Below are positions 34,960-44,914 of a stretch of 64,000 bases of DNA, one piece after another. The position numbers and the translations under genes were made by a program. The first letter of the stretch is position 1; every line of letters begins with the position of its first letter. The stretch lies in assembly GCA_034696485.1 (NCBI GenBank), contig JAQIWT010000003.1:1-64000 (forward strand). Reading direction: 5' to 3'. This stretch comes from Isohypsibius dastychi (lineage: Eukaryota > Tardigrada > Eutardigrada > Parachela > Isohypsibiidae). The notes beneath the pieces are model-generated. The model did not search any database. It was given only the letters and a program-made list of their open reading frames with translations, and was not told the origin of the DNA.

Positions 34960-34967
34960 AACGCTGG
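34960..34967. repeat. 8-bp target site duplication, right copy
   Basis: AACGCTGG, identical to 34490-34497. Confidence 0.93.
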
Positions 34968-34988
34968 TACGTAAATGATGACCCTCAT

Positions 34989-36027
34989 TACGAAGATCGA
35001 AAATTTGGAATAACTGAAGAGAACGACTACAAACTGTGTTTTCTGGGAAACTGTTTGTTTGCCAATTATGGCTGTTACGGTGCAAAAAAGGCATGTTGAT
35101 AAATAATGCCATAAAGCCATTATTAATTCGCCCGGGGTAAGGTAAAGAAAGCATTCTTGCTAGGAACCATGCGGAAGAGAACAGGATTACAAATTGACCG
35201 AAAAGCTCGGTCGCGTATTTTATTTTCTATGCTAAGAGTACTACCATGTGACTTCATACTCTAACCCTTGATGCAAACAACGTTACTTTGAGGATATATC
35301 GCTTCTCCAAAATGAAAGTGCTGTCACTGAATTGATAATGTCGCCAGAAAGGTCAACTTGCCACCTGTTGATTCTGGCGAACAAACGCATTTTTGACGTG
35401 GGTTTTAAATGTCAGATTCCAGTCTGAAACTGAATCTTCATCGGTATTTCATAAAATACACTCTGTTTTCCCACGTTTCAGTGTTGAGGGAACAGGGCTC
35501 GGTGTTTTTCAGTCGACGTCTGAATAATTCAGCGATCTTTTATCAATCAAACTGAAAGCTAGAGGGCGGGTTCGGTATGCCTGCATCGCCGGTTTGACAG
35601 TGTCATCGTCGTACAATGAATAACAATGTTTTCGTTTTATTTATGGAAACAATATTTCGGTCACGTACATGGCTCTGTTGACCTTATTTTACTACAATTC
35701 AGCCCACTGCGAATTCGCTACATGGAAGATTTAGGTCTTTAGCTATCTATCGGTGAATCTTCTGAATTTACGTCACATACCATTCAGCAATCTTGTTCAC
35801 AACGAACGTTATTTGGAATCGAATTTTGGAAATCGCGTTTTGCTTACCTGATCATATTCTCAAGTCGCTGCCACGACAGCAGCGTGGTCCGAGATGCATA
35901 TTGCATGCGGAAAGCTTCTCAATGCATCCAGCTGTTATTCTCAGTCCGGATTATGAGAGAAATTCATCTTGAACGAGTAACGAGCTGATCCAAGTTTTCC
36001 AACATCCTCAGCCTTTTTCTCAACCAA
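34989..36027. other. intergenic, divergent
   Basis: Shared upstream region of the acid phosphatase (minus) and the GalNAc-transferase (plus). No exon or clear core promoter motif was identified. Confidence 0.45.
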
Positions 36028-39000
36028 ATGCGTCTCCGACAATATCTTCCTCTGCCGCGTTTATCGCTCCCTCGTCTCCTGATTATCGCTGTTATATTGG
36101 TCGTAACATATGCGTTCGCGGCTTTATCTGGAATTTTCGATCGGTCGGTGCAGATTGCAGAAAATGGATCTTTTCGTCAGAAACGTCAAGGTTTGAGTCT
36201 GACTGGGAAGAGATATGCTGAATATCAAGTGCGCTCCGATAAGGTGGACTCGAATGCGGTGGGAGAAAATGGAGCGGGAGTTGTGTTGAAGGGAGACGAG
36301 CTGGAAGAGTCGAATAAATTATTTAAGAAGGAAGCCTTTAATATCATCGCAAGCGATAGAATTTCACTTCAAAGAAGCGTTCCAGACGTCAGAGATAGCA
36401 GGTACCGTACAGTACATTCTCACAATTATGTGATTCTGTAGAACTGTGGTCGTGCAGTACGTAATTGGCCTGTACAAAATCATAATGTCATGCCGAAAAA
36501 TCAGCAAGATCAATAAGCAAAGTAAGTCCTTGGATTGTGAATTAATTGAATAAATTGGAGTTTACCTAGTTTTCGTTGTTTTTGTTCATTTATTTTGATT
36601 TTTTCAAATTTGGCATTTCCGGTTTTGTAAGCTTGTTATTTGAAACGGGTGCCCGAAAATGATTACGCGGAAATGATACAACGCAGCCTTCTCACACGGT
36701 TAGTTTAGTACCTTATGGTAGCTACAAAGGACTGTAATTTTGGTCCACTTTCATATTAGTTTCTGAATATTTACATATCCAGTTCGTCATTAAGAAGTGC
36801 AGCCACCTTTCCAGGTGCAAGAAGATCCAGTACGACGCGGATCTGCCTTCAGCGAGCGTTATCATAATTTTCCATAATGAGGCCTGCTCGCCTTTGCTTA
36901 GAACAGTTTGGAGTGTTCTGAATCGCTCTCCACCGGAATACCTGAAGGAAATTATACTGCTGGATGATTTTAGTGACCGAGGTGAATCACGGAATGCCTT
37001 AATCTTGCACATCGGTCCCTTGATATCCTGAGTTTTATATTTTTAGAGGAGTTACATGATAAACTGGAGAAATATGTCGCCGATAATTTCGACGCCAGTG
37101 TTGTGAAGATTGTTCGCTGCAAAGAACGCCAGGGCCTAATTTCTGCCAGAGTGCGTGGAGCGGAAGCGGCAACCGGAGATGTCGTTATATTTCTGGACTC
37201 ACATTGTGAAGCAAACGTTGGGTGGTAAGAAAAACAACTTTAATTTTGTTGAAAAAATTATACTGTATTCTTGGAAGAGTAGCGAAAAAATATCCGCATA
37301 ATGCCGAATAGTTGGAAAAATTTCTAGTTTTTGGAAGTTAACAGGTTGGAACCCATCTTGAGTCGAATAAAGGAGAGTCCAAGAACCATGGTCTGTCCGA
37401 TGATCGATCACATCAGCGATCATTCGTTGACATACACCGGAGTCGGTGGCTCATCAACAGGTGGTTTTTGGTGGTCATTGCATTTTAAATGGATCTCCAT
37501 GCAATCATCGGAAATTGCTAAATTAAAAACTGGAGTTGAACCTTATCGGTAAAATTCAGGAGGGTCGAAAAATGGGTGCACATTTGGATGACCTTTGCGG
37601 GCTTGTAGGGGGGGGGGAGAGAAAACAATTCAAATGATCTATAAACATAACGCGTAAAAGTACGGGATGTTGGCTTTTATATCCTAAGATCCTCAAACTC
37701 ATTGCGCACTTGACGTTTGAAATATTTTGATTACATGTTAATGCGTTTCCTTTTTTTCTGAAATTTGTTTCTTTTCACAGGCTTGAGCCCTTACTACAAA
37801 GAATAAAAGACAACCCTCATCACGTATTGTGCCCGATGGTTGATGCTATAGACGATCATTCTTTAGCTTATTCCTTGAATGGCGGAAGTGCTACTGGAGG
37901 TTTCATTTGGTCGCTGCATTTTACTTGGGAAGGTGTGAAGAAAACCGACAACCCCACTGACCCCATAAGGTTATCCAAACTGTGCACCCGTTTTTCGACC
38001 CCCGTCTCCATTATACGTTAACAATTATTTAACAGCGATTATTTCGCAGATCGCCAACAATGGCGGGTGGACTGTTTGCTGCTGACCGAAAGTGGTTCTT
38101 CGAAGTTGGCGCATATGACGAAGGAATGGACGTGTGGGGCGGTAACAATTTGGTTCGTTAATCAAACGTTGGTGTTCCTGATATTCAATACTTTCTAGGA
38201 GAGAACTTGGAGATATCTTTTCGGGTGAGCTGAGACGCGGTATTTCTGGAGAAGCAACTGTAATTCTAACTTAATTCTTATTAGGTCTGGATGTGTCATG
38301 GCGCCCTTGAGTTTATTCCTTGTTCACGAGTTGGTCACAGTGAGTTAATTTTAGAGACTGTAATGCAATTAAAATATGGGTAATCGTTTCAGTTTTCCGA
38401 GCAAGCCATCCATACACGTTTGATGGTCGCGATGGAGTGAAAAACAAAGACACCCACGGAATCAATTCCGGTCGGTTAGCTGAAGTTTGGATGGACGATT
38501 ATAAGCGGCTTTTTTATATACATCGCCAAGAACTGAATGTAACTTCATCGCACAGCCAGCTTTGCTGAATTTCTAAGTTGTTCCTGTATTTTTCCAGAAA
38601 ACTACATTTGGTGACCTTTCCGACCGAATCGCTCTCAGGAAGAAGCTTAACTGCCACGATTTCAAATGGTATCTCGATAACGTCTACCCTGAGAAATTTA
38701 TTCCGGATGAAAATGTCTATGCATATGGATATGTAAGCCAACTTTTCTAAGTGGCAACGATGAAGTGTGACACTTACGTTGTTTTCAGGTGAAGAACCCA
38801 AAGTCAGGATTCTGTGTAGATATGCTAGGAAAAGATGAGAAAATGGTCCATAATGTTGGAGCATACTTTTGTCAAGGCAAATCTTCCGCTCAGGTATCCC
38901 TTTTTTCTCATTTTTTGCCAGTTTCGGATCGTCTTGATCTCGACATTATTTTTCTCCAGTTTTTTACGCTGAGTTTGAAAAATCAGCTCAGGAGAGAAGA

Positions 39001-39313
39001 GAACTGTGCTGATGTTGCTTCTGGAGCTCAAAGTGGCTCCTCTGTTAAAATGTATCCATGCCATGATCAGGCGACTCAGGAATGGGTTCATGAAAAGGTG
39101 CGTCTTATCAAACGCCGACATTTTAAAAATTGCGTTTTTTCTATTTTATTAATTTTCTGTTTGTGTTTCCAGAATGGCTTTATAAAGCATAAGCTCAGTG
39201 GATTGTGCCTGGACACAGAAGGTGTCCAGAATTCCGCTGATATGAAAGTACGAACTTGCAATGCCAGTGCCGATACACAGAAATGGACTTTTGAGCATTA
39301 TGATAAGTTATGA
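36028..39313 (+). CDS. polypeptide N-acetylgalactosaminyltransferase (GALNT/PGANT)
   Basis: Exons: 36028-36401, 36815-36981, 37047-37224, then 37345-37548 or 37781-37969, 38050-38141, 38199-38224, 38285-38339, 38393-38538, 38598-38732, 38789-38893, 38960-39097, 39173-39313. The product is 586 or 581 aa. It starts mucin-type O-glycosylation in the Golgi by moving GalNAc from UDP-GalNAc to Ser/Thr. A type II membrane anchor lies near residues 18-38. Family motifs follow in order: [34 protein letters not shown] (the metal-binding DxH); [21 protein letters not shown]; and VGHVFR. The C-terminal ricin-type lectin domain has CVDM, QEW and QKW features. Exon 2 starts at 36815, which joins DSR to CKK as in the family; an earlier AG at 36782 breaks frame. 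Two alternative exons cover the segment after DxH. Confidence 0.93.
37345..37548 (+). other. GALNT mutually exclusive exon 4a (204 bp)
   Basis: It encodes [20 protein letters not shown] through VEPYR, entered and left in phase 2 like exon 4b. It contains the conserved [11 protein letters not shown] core and a five-residue longer end. Confidence 0.88.
37608..37617. repeat. 10-G tract between alternative exons
   Basis: The G run lies in the 232-bp intron that separates exons 4a and 4b. G tracts can bind splicing factors, but a role here is only a possibility. Confidence 0.8.
37781..37969 (+). other. GALNT mutually exclusive exon 4b (189 bp)
   Basis: It encodes [20 protein letters not shown] through TDPIR and aligns along its whole length with exon 4a ([11 protein letters not shown] core). 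Same phases, so either exon, but not both, gives a full domain; both together would duplicate the segment. Confidence 0.88.
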
Positions 39314-40229
39314 AAAGAGCCTTTTTAGAGGATTGTAGTTTTTCGCCTGCCGCGTGTTTTACAGAATGATTTGTGATTGTGATCTGCTAATTTTCAACTT
39401 CAAGGCCCGTTAAGTATACTTCCGGTCCGAAGAATATTTATCTTCATGCCATCATTTGTGCCTATTGCGTTCCGAGAATCTCGGACGTGGAATCTGCAGT
39501 TTTTTTTCTTACCTTGATAATTCTTCAGGGATGATTATGAAATGAACTTCAAACTGTCGCGGATCTGAAAATGTTGAAAAGAATGTCACATCAGAGCATT
39601 TCTTGTCTAAACACCAGTTTGCGGTTCGTGCGTTCCCCGACTAAACTTTATCAGAGACAATCCTAATTCCTTGAATTTGTTAAAGAAATGAAGAAGATCG
39701 AATGTCGTTCGGAAGCCGGAAATTTTCGAAAGCTTCGTACCCATTCTGGATTCTGATATTACAGCAATTTCTTGGCGGTGATTTTGACACTTGTAAGTGT
39801 GAAAAATCACCGGTGAAAGGAGAACCGGCGGCTGATTTTGAATTGAAGATCATCCGTGACAGGTCAAAGTGTTGACAATGCCGTAATCCATGCTGCGTGC
39901 CCCGTTCAGCCGGCCCAGCGGGATTGTCGTCATTGTTTATGAATATTCGCATTGAGAAATGATATCTGAGATATATTATAAAAAATATTGTGAAGTACTT
40001 CAAATAATTGACTGTAAGGCGCAAGGTCGCTGGGCATGTCACTCCTTCGTTTTTATGAGCCTTATCATACCTCTACTCCACTTTCCATTTCCCTTCCAGT
40101 CTTATCACATTTTGACTCTTATATTACCTCGCGCAAAAAATCTTCACCTTCTTTAATCCAGCCTTCACTTCTAATGAAAACTCACAAGCTCGGGCGCCGT
40201 TGTGAATCTGAAACGCCGATGTGGAAAAC
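39314..40229. other. intergenic
   Basis: 3' UTR of the GalNAc-transferase and promoter of the tetraspanin gene. No other feature seen. Confidence 0.45.
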
Positions 40230-41211
40230 ATGGCATCCACGTTGAATATTCTGCGGATTACCGTTTATGTTTTTTATTTTTTATTCATAATCGCCGGTCT
40301 GATTGCAAGTGGATTTTTAATCAACGGTCTATTCATAAAATATGGAGCAAATTATGCCGCACCGAGCTTGACTTGTTTCCTGGTGGCAGAAATTGTGCTC
40401 GTTTTAGCCGGAGTTTCTGGAATATTCGGACTTTTCAAGCCATCTCCGAAATTCACAAAATTATCAACGGCGTTGACTGTGATGTGTCTCATATTATCCG
40501 GTGGAATAATCGCGTATTCTAAAGTGCGACTCGAGACCACAATCGATAAAATGCGGAGCGATTTTCAAGTTTTGATGCGGCATTACGGACATCACATAAT
40601 GAACTACAAAGATTATGAAGGGTATTTGTAACAACAAACGTCATAATTGTTTTTCAAACCAAGTAATTAATTTCTTAACAAGCGACAAATATGTGGATCA
40701 TATTCATCGGAAATATGAATGCTGCGGGAATTCAGCTCCAACTGACTGGAGGGAAGTCCAGTTTCATGTATGTTAAACTTTTGTTCCGGTCCTGATGCAA
40801 AGTATATATTTCGAATTTGACAGAAAATTCCAAAATCTTGCTGTCGGATATCAGCAGAAACCGAATGTTCTAGGATACAAACTTCCAATATTTCTTTCGA
40901 GGTACTCGTACCGTACTCAGTTTGGACAGTCTGGTTTGAACGCAGATTTCTTAACAGGTTGCTCTTGAGAGCTTAGCGCGAATTCAGTTTCCCATCGAGG
41001 GATTCTACAACCGCGGTTGTTTGAAAGTGATGACGATCTGGTACAAAGAAGCCTGCAACCTGATTACGGCGACAGCAGGTTAAACAATTTATTTGGACAT
41101 ATTAGAGTTTGTTCGCAATCTCTGATTTTAGGAACCAGCGTCGCCTTCCTTCTCGCTGCGCTAGTCATAATTATCAGTTATTCATGCGTCAACGACAGAC
41201 TCGGTGTGTGA
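40230..41211 (+). CDS. tetraspanin
   Basis: Five exons (40230-40621, 40683-40767, 40824-40901, 40958-41078, 41132-41211) encode 251 aa with four membrane spans (about residues 10-35, 48-75, 82-100 and 225-245). The large extracellular loop has the diagnostic CCG (144-146) and PKSCC (162-166), plus further Cys for disulphides (GCLK). Tetraspanins organise membrane microdomains with integrins and other receptors. The C-terminal tail is very short (about CVNDRLGV). The start ATG is in good context (AACATGG). The gene converges on the JmjC gene; 146 bp separate their stop codons. Confidence 0.9.
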
Positions 41212-41357
41212 TCGCAAAATTTAATTTACTAATTTTATAGTACTGTCTTCAAGTCAGTATTTGTCAGTTCAAAAGAAGTGAGCTTTCACCGGAGAGAGTA
41301 TATTTCAGAAAATAAAAGGAACTTGCTTGCAAGGAACCAATCACCATGATACAGCTT

Positions 41358-42849
41358 TCAATCATATTCCGAGCCGATTGTCACGCTTACTTCGTCTCCT
41401 GTGATCAGGGTCGAGTGATACCAGACATCCGTGTCTAGGATAACTGGAAAACAACGGTATCATTGACAGACTTGTGCCAATAATTGCATACGCTTTCAAT
41501 TAATTGACGGAGATAAAAATTCTTACTTAAATCGCCGGGATTGACCATCACTTCGAGATTCTGACATTGAAAATAACATTCCCGTGGCGGCTCCAGACTC
41601 CACAATTTGCTTCCGCGGATTTGTGCCTGCCATGACGGTTTACCAACATTGTCCACCTAAAAAAGCCGTTCTGTAATACATAAACGGAACCAACAATTCA
41701 GATATTTTAATTCCAAATTAAAATTAGTAAGTGAAGATACGTTGTTTCGGCGAACCTCTTTCGGCGATATAAAAGAACACGATGCTCTATTACACAAGTT
41801 CGAAATGCAATCTTCCCAAATTTTTTACGGACTTTCGTATGACTAGTTTCAGCAATCAGAAATATGAGCACAAAATTATTTGAATGCGAACTTACATGCA
41901 TATTTGCCCCGTATCCAGGCGTCCCCATGAATACCCAGTCAAATCGTCCACTTTGGGATCCAGCTGGTAGGAATGTTGGTCTTGAATACAGAGTCCGAAG
42001 AAGAGTAGCCACGGAGATATCGCAATTTGACCACCCGACGTACCATGTCTTCTTTGCCCGTTCCTGTGACATGTTCAACACTTCCCGCAGACTCTTGAAT
42101 TCCGTTTTATACGGAAAAAATTGGCAGTGCTCCTCTAGGACATCCAGCGAGCCCGGATACGAATCGACGTAAATTTCCCGAAAAAAATCGAATGTCAGAA
42201 TATTTGTGGCAGTCCAGTTTTTGGTTGCTGATCGAATCACAAGCGGCACTGAATTGTATGCATATTTGGCAGTGAATTCCTCGACGGAAATGGAGCTGAC
42301 CGCATCCACTTTTGTGATATTCCGACAGACTAAAAACAAATTTCTTTGACATCTTTTTCGTGAAATATTCCCACGGAAGTCAACGAAAGCAACTCTGTTA
42401 TCGTCTGGAAATTTAATTCGCTGAAGAAATACATCGTCTGCACGTTCTAGAAAATATTCAACCTGAAAATCAACATGCTTACGGTCACAGTTTACTGGAG
42501 GGCGAAACCAGTCAGCAGCCTTGTTGGGCGCTTTCACGAGGCAGTCTCCCGGTAAGGGCAACCATCTTCCGAAGTTCAATTTGTTCCAGGTATTTTGTAA
42601 CACATTCTGAAATGGGTGGTTCGGAACAGCGATGCAGGAAACAATAGCCAGAGCGAAAAATCCAATAAAAATAAAATCCCGAGGTTTGAAGAGCGTATTC
42701 CTCTTTGCTTTCGCGGTTCCCAGTTCCAGCAGGGCTTTCAGAGAGGGGAGTTGCTCAAGATCTTTTGAGGTTAATTTCTTCTCCAAGATCTGGTCGTACA
42801 GAGATTGCAAGTCCTTTTCCAGCTCAATTTCTACCATTATGTCAGACAT
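41358..42849 (-). CDS. membrane-anchored JmjC (cupin-8) 2-oxoglutarate/Fe(II) dioxygenase
   Basis: Three exons on the minus strand (41896-42849, 41527-41656, 41358-41443) encode 389 aa. The first 55 residues are charged and probably cytoplasmic. A hydrophobic segment at 58-75 (FIFIGFFALAIVSCIAVP) makes a type II anchor, which places the enzyme in the ER/Golgi lumen. The cupin core begins near VPLVIRSATKNW. The iron triad is complete: H318 and D320 (NMHVDN) and H371 (DVWYHST), with the usual SWQAQIRGSKLWSLEPP strand and NPGDLI turn between them. Several Cys in the luminal part fit disulphides. Substrate unknown; luminal JmjC proteins such as JMJD8 are the nearest analogy, but I cannot name the orthologue. 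Start chosen at the first ATG; a second lies four codons on. Confidence 0.82.
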
Positions 42850-43229
42850 TAGGGTACCCAAATTAATTTGCAACTTTTGTTATGGTTTTACAAGGAAATG
42901 GGGTTTACGGACATGCACCTAGGGCTAACGTCAGACTCGTAATCCAGTGAGTCACCAGGGCATGGCATATGTTTAGCGTGTACGAGTACGTATCCGTATC
43001 CAAACAGCGAAGTGGTGGGCAGAGATATCGTAAGAATCCAGCCATTGCACGTATGCCACATGGATTTCAGCGTAGCTGGTTTAGTTTCCGTTTCTCGGAG
43101 GGTCGGACTCGGAGCTGAGAAAATGGCCAGAGTTCCGTTTTAAGGCGCGGTGCGAACACGACATGATCCATTTCGTTCCAAGTGTGGACTGAAAATCTTC
43201 TCATTGCTGAGTTTTTTATTCTTTGAGAA
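42850..43229. promoter_or_regulatory. divergent promoter region, JmjC / XBP1
   Basis: Two divergent start codons lie 380 bp apart. If the JmjC enzyme works in the ER, shared control with XBP1 would make sense; no ER-stress element was firmly identified. Confidence 0.45.
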
Positions 43230-44412
43230 ATGCCTGCCAGGAAGCTGGTTCCATCGTTGAGTGATCTGGCCATCAAAATCGATCTGCGCCATGAATCGAG
43301 TCCTGCTCCTTCAGACTCGTCATCATCCAGCTCCGTTATTGGCAAACGAAAGTGTACGTTTCAGGAATTACCTGATGTGGACAGAGACAAGAGAAGGTGA
43401 GAAGAAAGCTGATGAAACAAACAAAAATCCTTCTGTATACTCTTCATTGATTGGATCATTGGTTATGGAATTTGATTGATTTGATATCAATATTTCGTTT
43501 GCAGGAAACTGATGAACCGCGTGGCTGCACAGCAGAGCCGTGACCGGAAACGCCTGCATGTTGAACAGCTTGAACTGGAACTCAAGAAGCTAAAAGCAGA
43601 AGTGGGTTGTCAGTTTTTCGTATTGATCCTTGGATTCCATAACCCATTTCCCTCGTAGAATGCAACGTTGAAAATCGAGAATGAAAATATCCAGCGCGAA
43701 AAAGAGCGTTTGAAGATGGAGAATGAACAAATCAAGAACCAAACTGTACGTTTCAAAGAGCCTGCCAATTGACTACAGCAATTAATAAAATTTGATTTTG
43801 CAGGAGGAAATTAAGAAAGAGGAGAACGTAATTTCAGAAGTTGATATTCCGATGACCTTTGAGTCAGCCGCACTCATTAGTGGACCTCTGCCGCAGGGAC
43901 AGGTCACTCGGATGTATCTTCTTCAGACATTTGTTCTTCTGCTCCAGTTTCTCCAATCGAAACAGGAGCAAACGGTTCCGAATTCGACGACCTTTTTGCA
44001 ATCTTCCAAGAGCTTTGCCAAGAATTGGTCGACGGAGGAGCTGAGCCAAATTCGCCAGTTGATAACCCGGTTAGTTTTCAGTTTCAAGATGTAACATGCC
44101 GTTTTTGAAATGCTTTTTGTCCACGCACAGATTCGTTGCGAGAATACCCAAGAAGGAACCTCCGGGATATCGGACATGGAATCCCTTCAAGAATTCCTTC
44201 AGTTGCCGCCAGATCTCCTTGACCCCGCACTCATAGCCACAGTTCCCACTTCACCAGTGCGGAGTGAGGATAGCGGAGTCAGTTCGGCACCTTCGGACTG
44301 GGATGACGGACTGCTGAATTCCCTGGACAACTGGGATAATCTGCTGCTACCCGATTCGTCTAATTTTAATCCAGATTTTCTTTTCGATCAGCTCATTTGC
44401 AAAGTCATTTAG
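43230..44412 (+). CDS. XBP1: XBP1, unfolded-protein-response bZIP factor
   Basis: Exons 43230-43396, 43505-43601, 43659-43745, 43804-44069 and 44131-44412. The bZIP basic region is NRVAAQQSRDRKR (residues 60-72), followed by a leucine zipper to about 115. Exon 4 contains a 23-nt unconventional intron (43868-43890). Unspliced mRNA gives about 240 aa ending at the stop at 44234-44236. After IRE1 cutting, the frame shifts and opens a 291-aa protein. Its acidic C-terminal half (SEFDDLFAIFQELCQEL, SLQEFLQLPPDLLDPALI, NSLDNWDNLLLPDSSNFNPD) looks like the activation domain of spliced XBP1. XBP1 turns on ER chaperone and secretory genes under ER stress. Confidence 0.93.
43868..43890 (+). promoter_or_regulatory. 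IRE1-type unconventional intron, 23 nt
   Basis: Both ends fit the IRE1 cleavage rule CNG|CNG: CAG|CCG at 43865-43870 and CTG|CCG at 43888-43893. The first site lies in a 7-nt loop, CAGCCGC, closed by TGAGT/ACTCA. The second lies in CTGCCGC closed by CCT/AGG. Removing 23 nt moves the frame by two, joining TFES to the long acidic frame. Human XBP1 loses 26 nt and known invertebrate xbp1 introns are 23 nt. Confidence 0.92.
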
Positions 44413-44914
44413 TTTTTCACAGCTAACAGTTCAAGTTGGTATCTCTCTTTCCTTGACCAGGTCTCATAATCGAGATGTTTTTACTTGGTTTATTTCACAT
44501 ACCTTTGCATTCTTGTTATCGGCGTCAGTTTAGCATGATTCTAAATTAGTTATATGATTCTAAATTAGTTATAAGTATGGGATTGTATCTTCAAAGCAAG
44601 ATGGAGATCGTGTGGAAACGAATCGTAAGAATAAATCCATTCACTATAATCTGACTGTCCATTTCTGCGGGCCGAAAAAAGGGAAGAACGGAGTGGATGG
44701 AGCTTCTATCTCGGCTTTTGACCCCCCCCCCCCCGCGCTTGAACGAGTACGTATCTTTTGTTTTCATCTTGTTTTTCATCGATCTCGACGGACAGTTGCG
44801 TTGTTTTCCCGCCAGAATCCCGCAGTTCATCAGTCGAAGTGTATTTGTATTCATTGAAGATATTGTCTGGCTGTCTGTTCGGAGGTGAGATCCACAAGCT
44901 CTGAACTGGTCAGA
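44413..44914. other. intergenic, with 13-C tract
   Basis: XBP1 3' UTR and the upstream region of the next gene. A 13-C run is at 44722-44734. Confidence 0.5.

Larger units (their letters stand above)
32001..34988 (-). pseudogene. type I membrane histidine acid phosphatase, interrupted by a transposon in exon 1
   Basis: Minus-strand exons: 34426-34988 (carrying the insertion), 34191-34373, 33636-33890, 33222-33548, 33070-33157, 32854-32911, 32596-32792, 32001-32206. Without the insertion the product would be about 468 aa. It has the phosphate-binding LFRHGDRAP with nucleophile His, then SRTLQSASANLAGLFPP, then the catalytic HD at the start of exon 5 (HDVSISA). A Cys-containing stalk, a membrane span (GVGITVLILVAMTVILLLCC) and a basic cytoplasmic tail follow, as in lysosomal ACP2-type enzymes. 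Exon 1 begins ATG 34988 with a signal peptide. A 462-bp element splits it after codon 10, and the frame then meets a stop two codons into the element. Removing the element and one 8-bp duplicate restores exactly 31 in-phase codons. No in-frame ATG before the RHG motif could rescue translation. This may be one allele only. Confidence 0.85.

Noticed and set aside
36783-36814. Earlier acceptor for GALNT exon 2 at 36782
   Set aside because: It gives the wrong frame from the 36401 donor; the acceptor at 36814 joins the conserved PD-R-CK motif exactly.
43868-43915. Longer 48-nt IRE1 intron in XBP1 from CCG|CAG to CTG|CTC
   Set aside because: It does not shift the frame, the second site breaks the CNG-CNG rule, and the 23-nt option fits sites, stems and frame.
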